Assembly: GCA_019096155.1 (NCBI GenBank)
Contig: JAHCVI010000005.1
Coordinates: 2,056,468 to 2,120,467 of the forward strand
DNA length: 64,000 bases
Source of the DNA: Staphylotrichum longicolle
Taxonomy: Eukaryota > Ascomycota > Sordariomycetes > Sordariales > Chaetomiaceae
Direction: 5' to 3'
The position numbers and the translations under genes are program-made. Below are positions 35,927 to 45,176 of this stretch, in pieces (position 1 is the first letter of the stretch; each line of letters begins with the position of its first letter). The notes under the pieces are model-generated. The model worked only from the letters and a program-made list of their open reading frames with translations. It was not told where the DNA came from and searched no databases.

Positions 35927-36973
35927 TTACACATGCACCGACGTATCCCCGCCCATCTCGCCGCTCAACTCCCGTGACGTCGGGCCGCGGCGCTGCGCCC
36001 CGGCAGAAGCCTGGGCGCAAGCCGGACCGGCGGCGTCCGAGACTCGGCCGTTATCCTGGCCGTGGGAGGAGGAGCCGTTGGCCTGCTTGCTGCCGCTTCC
36101 GCAGCCGCCGGTGAGCTGCAGGGCCTCGACGTACGAGACGAGGGCCAGGCGGGCGGCCTCGACGACCTTTTCGGCGTGGGTCAGGGCGTCGCGGAGGGCG
36201 AGCACGGTCTGGTCGGCTGTGGACGGGATGGCGGGGTAGCCGTTGCTGCCGTGGCCGTTGGCAGTGGCAGCAGGAGTCCCGTTGGCGGCCTGCTTCTTGG
36301 TCGTCTTGTTGTTGGGGTTCTCGCGCTCCTCGAGCAGCTCGCGGATGTGGCCGTTGAGCCACAGGCCGTCGAGCTGGGCGAGTGTCATGTCACGGGCGCC
36401 GGCGATGCGGCCGCGGCAGGTCGGGGTGCCGCAGAGGCAGTCGAACGGCTGGGCCATGTACCACTCGGTCGAGGGGTAGAAGAACTGCGGTTGGTTAACA
36501 TCAGGGGGTCCCGTCGGCGAGAGGGGAGGAAGGAGGAGGTGGTGGGGTTGCGCACCGTCAGCTCGTCGCCAGGCTGCAACCCTTTCGGGCCGGCGACGAC
36601 GTTCATGTTGGCCGTGTCAAAGATCTGGGAGAGCAAAGGTTGGGGTGTTAGCCAGTCGATCTCGTGTCTGCCTTCAACGGGCCTTCCCTCTCCACCTGGT
36701 GGCTGCTGGACTGACAAGCGACGGCTCGCACGAGTGGTTGATGTACAGCAGATCGCTGTTGAGGTCCAGGTGCCTGTCACGGCCCATCTGGACAGTCGCA
36801 TACGTGGGCTCGGGAGCCACGGTGCAAGGGGGAAACTCCAGCTTGGCGAACAGGCCAAACGGAGGGAGAGCAATCTTGGAGATGCTCTTGGTGGTGAAGG
36901 CGGCCTCGTTGATGATGACCTCCTGGACGTCCGGGTGCGAGGGCTGCGCCCAGTGCGGCTTGATGGGAGCCAT
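35927..36973 (-). CDS. SET/post-SET domain protein
   Basis: Small SET-like protein of 294 residues. Exons: 36716-36973, 36556-36624, 35927-36484 (885 nt, in frame). It holds the C-terminal half of the SET fold: INHSCEPS near residue 80 (equivalent of the SET NHSC motif), FDTANMNVVAGPKGLQPGDE, and ELTFFYPSTEW (equivalent of the E-Y catalytic strand). A post-SET Cys cluster follows (CLCGTPTCRGRIAG). The first ~80 residues are too short for a full SET-N lobe. About 100 residues of Gly/Asn/Ser-rich C-terminus have no domain. Methyltransferase activity is possible but not assured, because the SAM-binding GxG motif of full SET proteins is not evident. Introns of 71 and 91 bp. Confidence 0.82.
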
Positions 36974-38068
36974 GGTGATGCAATTGCTTCTTGTCTCTCA
37001 AAAGAACAACGGCGGGCAGGCAGAGCTCCTGGCGAGAGCGTATGATTCGCCTCAATTGGATGTGATGGGAGTAGGTTGGTGGTGTGGTGGTTGCTGCTGG
37101 CAAGTGAGAGCGAGAGAAGGAGGGGGAGTTGATGTCAGAATCCACGCTCTGCTCCGCTTCTTATGGAGGTTGTCCCCCCCCCCCCCCGGGCATACGACAC
37201 AGTTACCTGTACAGAGGACCTTTGTTCGGCCCTCCTCGGCTACGAGAAACCGAGCGGGAACCCCATGGCATCTGACAACGGGCCATTCGACACGCCAAAG
37301 ACGTCCTGGCAATCTCCTGCAGCTCGCAAAACGCGCGATTTTGTCGTGTCCAGCTTCCACTGCCGTTCCATCCGTGTTCGACTTGGTCCGATGGTGTACC
37401 AAAAAACCTCATCAGTCAACGGTTCCCGCGGGCCAAACCCACTTTGGGATCGAGATGGTGTTCGGCATGTGCCTAGGTTCTGACCTATGGTGGGGCATTC
37501 GCGGGGTCGTGTTAGCCGTTTTGTTTGCAACTGACATTGTGGCTCCAAAAGCTGCAGGGGTAAGCATCGGCGGAGCTAAAGCGGGCCTGCAACAACTCGC
37601 AGACATGGCGCTGCAATGCATCCCCAGCAGAGCCAAACGAGGCAGGGCCGGCACATGGGCAGCTCAGATGCTTACACGTCCATTCCACTGGGCCGGGGAC
37701 TGCATTATCTTCCAGACACACAGTCCACACACGCTCAGCCCTGATCTGAGCTGGCCTCCCAGCCTCACCATGCCAGAGTTCTAAATCGACAGAAATGCGT
37801 CCCTCAATATCTGCACAGTCAGGTACTGTTGAATCAATATACACCCACATAGCCGTTTATAGATGGCACAACCTGTTTGATGTCACCATACCGTGCCATA
37901 CCAAACAAAATCAATTCACAAAAAAAAAAAAAAGAAAAAGAAAAAAAAAAGAAAAAAGGAGAACCGAGAAAAGCAAACGACGACATCCAACAGAGTTAAC
38001 AACAAAACCGCCCACGCAGGTTCTCCCTCTCCTCCGACGATATCACACAACTCCAGAACAGCTGGCTC
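36974..38068. other. intergenic region
   Basis: Promoter side of the SET gene and 3' flank of the kinase-like gene. It holds a C-run at about 37178-37191 and an A-rich stretch at 37919-37960. No gene seen. Confidence 0.5.
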
Positions 38069-39724
38069 TCAGTTCAACCGTTTGAGACGCCTCTTTCTCG
38101 GCGCGCTGTCGGTGGCAGTCTTGGGAGCAGTAGCAGCACCAAAGGCGTCGCCTTCTTGCTTCTTTCGCTTTATGGGCGTCGCCTGCCGCGGCCGCAGCTT
38201 GCGACTGCCTTTGTCCAACTCGGCTGAGCCGGTCCCATGGTCAGCGGCCGCGGGGGAAGCAGCCGAGTCCGGCTGGGCCCCGTTAGACACAGCGGGAATC
38301 TTGGTGGGTGGTTTGCCGGGGGCAGTCTTGTCGGGGTTGTCACCGCCGATCGGGACGGGGCCGGCATTGGCATCGTCGCGGCTGGACTTTCCTGCGGCAT
38401 TCGTCACGGCGGCAGGCGCAGGCGGTTCTTCGTCGGCGTACCGGCCCGTGGCGAGCAGGCGGCGCTTCGGGTCCAGCTTGGACCACAGCGGGCGCTGCCA
38501 CTCGAGGATGGGACGGCCGGCCGCACGCTCCTCGGCGGCGCGGTGTACCGTGCGCTGGAGTGGGGGAGGGGGCCACTCGAGGTGTTTGGAAGCCTCGGTG
38601 TAGTGCGCGAGCTCCCTGCCGGCGCGGCGCTTGCGGACCCAGTCCATCAAGACAAAGTAGAACTCGGCAACGCCGTGGTCGAGCTGGACGTCGGGGTGCT
38701 TGATCCACTTGGCCGGTTCGAGGAAGTCCTTCTCGTTGAGCTGCTGGAGCATGTAGGCGTAAAAGGGGGGCTGGCCGGTGTCTTTGAGGGATGGGTCGCG
38801 GGTGATGATGTCGTAAACGCACACCAAGACGCCCTTGACGTCGTCCCGTTCACCCCACTTGCCCTCGGGGTTTTTCTCTCCTTGCCTGACGGTCCCGACT
38901 CTGCAAGAGACGTTGAAGTCAATCAGAACGAGGTCGTCGGTCGCGGGATCCACAATGAGGTTGCGTCTGGCGATGTCCTGGTGCGTGATGCCGTGCTTGA
39001 GATTCAGGTCGTCGACTGTGCGGAGCAGCTGCTTGAGCCACTTGAGCTTGAACAGTCCCCCGGATTCAGATTTGTCGAGTGTTTCGCCGGCGACGTACTT
39101 GATGGTGAAACCGACGACGCGGGACGCCGTCAGCTCGTCCAAGACAATCCGGTCAAGGAGAGCCAGGTGGGGATGTTGGGGGAGCCGCGCAAGTATCTGG
39201 AGCTCCGCCCAGAGAGCGACGGGACGTAAGGTCGTATACTTGAAAACGGCGCGGCTTCCGTCAGCGTATTCCACCAGGTCAACGCCGAGGCTCAATCGAC
39301 GGATCTCGGTGAGCTCGGAGCGCAGCACGGTCCCTGCTGCCACAGCGGGTGGTAGGCCGTACTCGGCGAGGGGAAAGTAGTGCCCGGCCAACGTGATGTC
39401 CCTGTCTGGTTTAGTACAGACGTCCAAGAGTTCGCCGGTCTCGTTGGCGCTAATGGCAACGCATTCAGGCGGAAGATTGTTCAAGTGTGTCCCCAAAATG
39501 CGCATCGCCTTTAACATGGCCAGGTCAAACTCCGGGTCGTGGTCGGGCGGCTCGGGGCCATCAGGGTTGGGAATGGTCACCACAATGGGGCGTCTTGAAT
39601 CAGCATCATAGAGTTGCACTTGGTGGGTGTACCAATTTATGAAATGGCCCATGAAGCTAAAGGCGGGCTCAGGCAAACCAAAAGGATTCATTTCGGAGCA
39701 TCGGCACCTCAGTTCCTTGCGCAA
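38069..39724 (-). CDS. protein-kinase-fold protein, fungal expansion
   Basis: Single-exon protein of 551 residues with a divergent kinase domain. Visible: ATP-anchoring VFKY (Lys162), WAELQIL (candidate alpha-C Glu174), catalytic loop HQDIARRNL (Asp250, Asn255) and DFN in place of DFG (269-271). All catalytic positions are kept, so activity is plausible, but HxDxxxxN plus DFN also fits the choline/aminoglycoside-kinase-like fungal families. The Gly-rich loop is not obvious. Residues ~400-551 are Lys/Arg/Pro/Ala-rich and probably disordered, ending RKRRLKRLN, possibly a nuclear-localisation signal. The start may be the first Met or Met12 (MNPFGLPEP); the region before it gives no preference. 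Substrate unknown. Confidence 0.75.
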   Translation of the reverse strand: MRKELRCRCSEMNPFGLPEPAFSFMGHFINWYTHQVQLYDADSRRPIVVTIPNPDGPEPPDHDPEFDLAMLKAMRILGTHLNNLPPECVAISANETGELLDVCTKPDRDITLAGHYFPLAEYGLPPAVAAGTVLRSELTEIRRLSLGVDLVEYADGSRAVFKYTTLRPVALWAELQILARLPQHPHLALLDRIVLDELTASRVVGFTIKYVAGETLDKSESGGLFKLKWLKQLLRTVDDLNLKHGITHQDIARRNLIVDPATDDLVLIDFNVSCRVGTVRQGEKNPEGKWGERDDVKGVLVCVYDIITRDPSLKDTGQPPFYAYMLQQLNEKDFLEPAKWIKHPDVQLDHGVAEFYFVLMDWVRKRRAGRELAHYTEASKHLEWPPPPLQRTVHRAAEERAAGRPILEWQRPLWSKLDPKRRLLATGRYADEEPPAPAAVTNAAGKSSRDDANAGPVPIGGDNPDKTAPGKPPTKIPAVSNGAQPDSAASPAAADHGTGSAELDKGSRKLRPRQATPIKRKKQEGDAFGAATAPKTATDSAPRKRRLKRLN

Positions 39725-40330
39725 GTTGTGTTGAGGCCTGGGGGTTGGCGGGGGTCGACGTCGCGTTTCAATGGTGTTTTCAGGACAGACACCGCAAAGG
39801 AGTCAGAACCGGAGAGTTTTAAGCCCAGAATCAAGAAACAACTGTGATGACTGTAAGAGAGAGGGGCGGCTTGAGAGTCAGAGAAGGGATGAGGTTCGAA
39901 ATAAAGCGATGAAGCGACAAAGAACCGGCTTGCCAGCCTAGCAATGCAACATTGGCCGAATGCATCGCGCTTCTTTTTGCTAGAGATAAGTAACAGCCAC
40001 GGGAGCAGGGCGAGAACAAAGAGCAAATGTGCTTGTGTTTGGTGTTTGCCGGGGCCTGGCCGTTCATGGTCCCCTGGGAGCTGGCCAAGACCTATGGCTG
40101 AGACATTACCTTACATTGCCCCCCTATTCTTGTTCCGGGTTCCTCGCAAAGAGCCAAATCTGTCTATTTCTTGTGGCTTGTCATTTCTCGCACCCATTAG
40201 GCTCGTCCCCCCTTCAGTCACTCATGGCCGTTGCCACATGTCTCGCAATCCGAAGCCCGGCCCAGACGCCCTCCCCGTCTTGACATCAACGTTTCAAATA
40301 CCATGAAAGAAAGATCATGAGAGAAGCGAC
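39725..40330. other. intergenic region
   Basis: Promoter side of the kinase-like gene. No other feature supported. Confidence 0.4.
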
Positions 40331-41095
40331 TGGTATCCCCCAGTGAATATGACCCGCACGCAGACTGGTTCCAGGCAGACGCAGAGGAGGACTCCTCCTT
40401 GGACGCGATACCCACGGAGTTTGAAAATGGCATTATGCGGAGTGAGGCAACAAAGAACCTCAGGTGGTAACTCAGGCAACACTGCGTCTCAGCACATCAG
40501 CACGGATCGCAGAGTCACCCGAAACAGGTGAATCTGGTATGGACGGCCCAAACACTGGCCGCGACACTGCCGCCGCCGATGGACGGCAGAGACGTGAGTG
40601 CGTGTATAAATCTATCAGTCCTGCCGGCGCCAGCGAATCTGTTGTGACAAGCCTTTCGCTCAGCTCCACACCAACTGGCTCCATTAAGGTACCTAAGACA
40701 TCAGCGACAGATACACAACCCACGCAAAGCCCTACGCCTTGCCATCCGATCCGGCTTCAAGCGCCTCCGCTTCGATCCCCTGCTCAGTCATCCAGCAAGC
40801 GGGCCCAAACACCTGCCCGCGATAATCAGCTTCCGCCACCACAATGCCACGGGTGATTTTTCTTTCCGACATACACAAAATCTCCGAGTTGTGGGCAGTC
40901 ACGTTCTCAACAGGCTGCAAATGTGGCTGGTATTACTTTACCTTCGGCGGCTGCGGGCATGCCCAGCGCTTCAAGCACTGCTGTGGGGGGATGTGGTCGA
41001 CGATCCAGATCTTTTGCACCACGCCAGCGCCAAAGTTTGCCATCGTCGACTTTGTGGTCGATGGTAGTTGCAACGAATGCAAGCAAGAGTGCTGA
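40331..41095 (+). CDS. doubtful gene: small protein with Cys-rich C-terminus
   Basis: Not a confident gene. Three pieces in different frames look coding together. 40343-40462 reads SEYDPHADWFQADAEEDSSL and on to EATKNLR. 40464-40856 (Thr/Ser/Pro-rich) carries RRECVYKSISPAGASE, then PPLRSP, and ends PPPQCHG. 40918-41095 reads CKCGWYYFTFGGCGHAQRF, with further paired Cys (HCCGG, CNECKQEC), like a small zinc-binding fold. One missing base at 40463-40464 joins the first two. A 61-bp intron (GTGATT donor, CAACAG acceptor, 40857-40917) would join the next pair, but the phase is off by one. No good start codon is visible upstream of 40343. It could be a decayed gene or one damaged by base-calling errors. 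Confidence 0.3.
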
Positions 41096-42466
41096 GTGCT
41101 GAGTGCCGAGTCGCGTGTTGAGCGAGGTTCGTTCCGAGAGACAAATACCCCTCAAGCCCGCCTCTTGTCCTTCTTTTACTGACAATGACAGAGCGCTTCT
41201 GTGATGGCCTGACTGTCTCTTCTTTTTAGGGGCTCGAAGAATCACGATCAACAAGACTGCGGGTGCACCTGACTTGGCACTGGCCGCGGCCTGCCGGGCA
41301 TGCTTCGGCACAAGTTGTCCTGTTGCTGGCTCCCCGCTCACGGTCTTTGGCTGCGGACGATGATGTATTTGTTCTCTCATTGGCGCAATGTTACAACCCA
41401 AAGCTACCCCTTCTCCTGCTCCTCGGCGAAGCTTGGTCGGATGAGCTTCTTTCGTTGCTCTCTCTCCTTCTGCCTCTTTGCTTCAGCTTGTTTTGCTCCA
41501 TTTTTGAGAGATCTTTCTTTTTTGGTTTGTTTTGGTCGTTACGCTTGACTCAAGGTACTTTGATTTTGATTTGCACCCCTTTTCCTCATCGGTGTTTTCT
41601 TGACTTTTCCTCTTTTCCTTGGTGTGAGGGCGGGTAGTTACTAGGTGGTCTCCGGTGACAAGCCATGGTGCTCCTTGGAGGAACAAATCATGTCAAGGAG
41701 AATAGCAGGTCGTTTGTAGCTTGCCGATGGCAGAAGTGATGCTTGCTTTTCAGATGCCCTGTGACACACGTTAGGTCCCTAGGTCAGGTAGGTACCTTAC
41801 CTGAGCGAGGTTAAAATATGACTCTCTCAGAACCTATTCGCCAGCCCCGGCACTTGATCACCCCACCACGGGAAACTTTGAACCGACTCACGCGGAGTGC
41901 GATGTTTCTTTTCCAACAAAATCACGGTTCTGGAAACTCAATTGAATTAGAGCGCGTCGTCGTGGTTGGCATTGCAGCCCCACCCCCACGCCGTACTGTG
42001 GATGCTGAAGGAAGGCGGGAACTTAACATGGAAGTCGCCAAGGCACTATGGGGGGGAGGGCACAGCAGATGGCATCACGCCAAACATTTGCTCCCCCAGC
42101 AGCAATGGCTGCTGACAAGTTTCAACCTCCAATAGAAATGATGTGACAAACTGGCGGTGACCTGCCAAGGAGCGTATCTGAGCACCCGCGCGGTCGAAAA
42201 TAATAAATGATCGACAGACAGACGCAGTGCGGCCATGAATTTCCTCCGAGTTCCCTGCCTCGGCACGGAACAGCTTGGGCACCTCAGGTAGGTACCGTAC
42301 CATTTTCGTTCAGATGATTGCTCAGGAGACTCTCAAACCCACAAACAACTGCCCACCGCGAAGAGGCCGCAGAACCTAACTTGCAACCGGCGCAGATTCA
42401 AACCCTTTCATTACCTGAAATCCTGAACCGTCGCCCGCGGTATTAAGTTTACCCAGCAGCGCCACA
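41096..42466. other. intergenic region
   Basis: No gene seen. It contains two of the clearest AGGTAGGTACC motifs (41784-41805 and 42283-42300). The upstream leader of the TRK gene starts near 42400. Confidence 0.5.
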
Positions 42467-45176
42467 ATGTGGAAACCACCCGTCAACTTCATCACCCTAC
42501 ATTGTAAACCTCCCGATTGACACACTCCATACTACGCGAAGTTGATTGCACTTGGCTAACACGGCCCATGGTTAGATGCCTGGATCATCTCTGCCGGCCT
42601 TCTCGCGCTGGTGGTCATCTACCCCTACGGCAACCTTTCCGCAATAGACGCCTGGTTCTTTGGCGCCAGTGCCTCGACCGAGTCGGGCTTGAACACGTAT
42701 GTGGCCTAGACTGGAGTCAATCTGCCTTTTCTTCCCCTCTGTGGCGGCGCTAAATCCCGATTCAGCATCGATGTAAAGGAGCTCAAAACCTACCAGCAGC
42801 TGTTCATTTATGTCATTCCCATCATCACAAACCTCGGCTTCATCAACATCATCGTTATCGCCGTGCGCCTGCTCTACTTTGAAAAGCGCTTCAAGGAGGC
42901 GGGTATGTGACCCTTGTTTGATCTGACGTACCCTTGAGGACAGTTCCAACACTGATTGTCCGTGTAGCAGCATCGTTCCCGAGGCCGAGTTCCACGCAAG
43001 ACGTTGAGTCTCAACTCGCGTCCAAGAACGAAGAAGGCGAGGTTGAATTGTAAATCAAGCGTGGCATCTGGCCGGCACTACTGGACAGCTATTGACCTTC
43101 CACTCCACCCTACAGGACCGAGCAAAAGACAATCTCTGAAAGGGCCGAGAATCCGGTGCCCGTGCCTTCGACCCCCCGCATCACATTCGGTCAAGATGTC
43201 CGGGAGCCACCAGACAATTCAACCCTGTACATTCCACCGCCGAGAGAGCGTGATGAGGGTGGGGGATTAGCTCTGTCACTACAAGTTCTGTCCCGGACAC
43301 TGCGTTGACACGAGATGTCTAGGACATGCATTCGTCGAGAAGGCCGTTGCCAGCGCCAACGAAGAGGATGGTAGCCCGCCCCATCCCACCCGTCCCTGTA
43401 CAGTACCCTTTCTGACGCTTTGCTAGATGACGATGCTATCAAGCCAGCAGTAGCCGGCCCCAGCAGTGGCCTTACCAGGAGGCGCGCATACCAACACGAC
43501 GCCGGCCCAAGTATCTCGCACACAAAGTCCATTGAACATGCCGCCGCCTCGCTCTTTGTCCTCGGCAAGACCAGCACTGCTTCTCCCACCCCTCAGCGCT
43601 CTCTTTCGAGCTCGCGCTGGGCGGATCTGCCCTATCTGTCCCATCAGGCAACTGTCGGGCGTAACTCGAACTTCCACAAACTCACTGTCCAGGACCGGGA
43701 GCGCCTCGGCGGCATCGAGTATCGTGCCTTGAAGCTGCTGCTCAAGATCGTTTCTGGTACCACGTCGACATAATCCCCCGTCCTGTTTCCTGAAGCTGAT
43801 GCACCGTACAGGCTACTTCTTTGGGCTCCATCTGTTCGGGGCACTTTGCTTGCTGCCATGGATCCACCGCGCCTCGGCCAAGTACACCGACTGGCTCGCC
43901 GAGTGCGGACAGGACAAGACGTGGTGGTAAGTGAATCGCTGTCGGGCTGTATATCTAAGAGTTGTGCCTAAACTTTGCCAAAGGGCATTTTACTCGGCGC
44001 AGACCATGATCAACAATTTGGGGTTTACACTTACCCCGGATTCGATGATTACCTTTCGCGACGCCACCTGGCCCATGCTGGTGATGACCTTCCTCGCCTA
44101 TGCCGGCGAGACGTTCTATCCCGTCTTCCTCCGCCTCATCATCTGGACCATGTCCAAGCTCGTCCCGAAGCACTCCTCCATTAACGACACGCTCCGCTTC
44201 CTTCTCGACCACCCGCGGCGATGCTCCATGCTGCTCTTCCCGGGCCGCCCGACTTGGATCCTCTGCGGCATCCTGGTGGTCATGAACTTTGTCGACGTGC
44301 TCCTGATCATCGTCCTTGACCTGGACAACCCTGCCGTCAACGACCTCGCCATGGGCCCACGCATCCTGTCAGCGCTGTTCCAGGCGGCCTCGTCGCGGCA
44401 CACAGGCACGGCGACGCTGAACCTCGCGCTGGTCAACCCGGCCGTGCAGTTCAGCCTGCTGATCATGATGTACATTGCCATCTTCCCCATCGCCATCAGC
44501 ATCCGCGCGTCCAACACGTACGAGGAGCGGTCGCTGGGCGTGTACGAGGAGGAGCGGGAGCCCGACGAGTCGGACGGCAAGTCGTACGTGCTGATGCACA
44601 TCCGCAACCAGCTCAGCTTCGACCTGTGGTACATCTTTCTGGGGACGTTTTGCATCTGCATTGCCGAGTCGGACAGGATTGCGGATGTCGGGGAGCCGGT
44701 AGGTCAAATTGACGCCCCCCAACAGCACTTTTCTTGGGACACGGCCAGCCTAACGCGGAAACACAGTCCTTCTCCGTCTTTTCGGTCATGTTCGAGGTTG
44801 TCTCAGCCTAGTACGTAAATCATCAACCCCCCCTCCTTCTTTCTATCTCTACACGCAAACAACAAGAAACTAACCTCCACCCCAACCAAACAGCGCCAAC
44901 GTAGGCCTCTCCCTCGGCCACCCGACCGTCATGACCTCCCTGTGCGGGCAGTTCACCACCTTCAGCAAGGTCGTCGTCTGCGCCATGATGATCCGGGGGC
45001 GCCACCGCGGCCTGCCGTATGCGGTGGACCGGGCCGTCATCCTGCCCGGCGAAGGCGGCGGCGGTCAGGGGCAGGGACATCACCACGATGATGGTCACAG
45101 CAAAGGCGATGGGATGTCAGCCAAAGTGCGTCGTTCGGAGGGGGGCGAGGGGGCCGATGCGCTGAAGAGCGCGTAG
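42467..45176 (+). CDS. trk1: TRK-type high-affinity potassium transporter
   Basis: Plasma-membrane K+ uptake protein of the TRK/HKT superfamily, 683 residues in eleven exons: 42467-42503, 42576-42696, 42766-42902, 42971-43049, 43116-43258, 43323-43370, 43427-43756, 43812-43926, 43984-44698, 44767-44810, 44894-45176 (2052 nt, in frame). The first pore loop carries GASASTESGLNT; LHYAWIISAGLLALVVIYPY is the first membrane helix. The large cytoplasmic loop spans exons 4-7 (RITFGQDVREPP, LYIPPPRERDEG, HQATVGRNSNFHKL). Later pore segments include NNLGFTLTPDSMITF, then RDATWPMLVMTFLAYAGETF, and NVGLSLGHPTVMTSLCGQFT. The exon-6 splice pair is supported by a TCTAG acceptor, a GTAGCC donor and restored phase. 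Exon 4 could start three bases earlier. Fungal TRKs are usually longer because of the loop; this one is compact. Confidence 0.93.
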
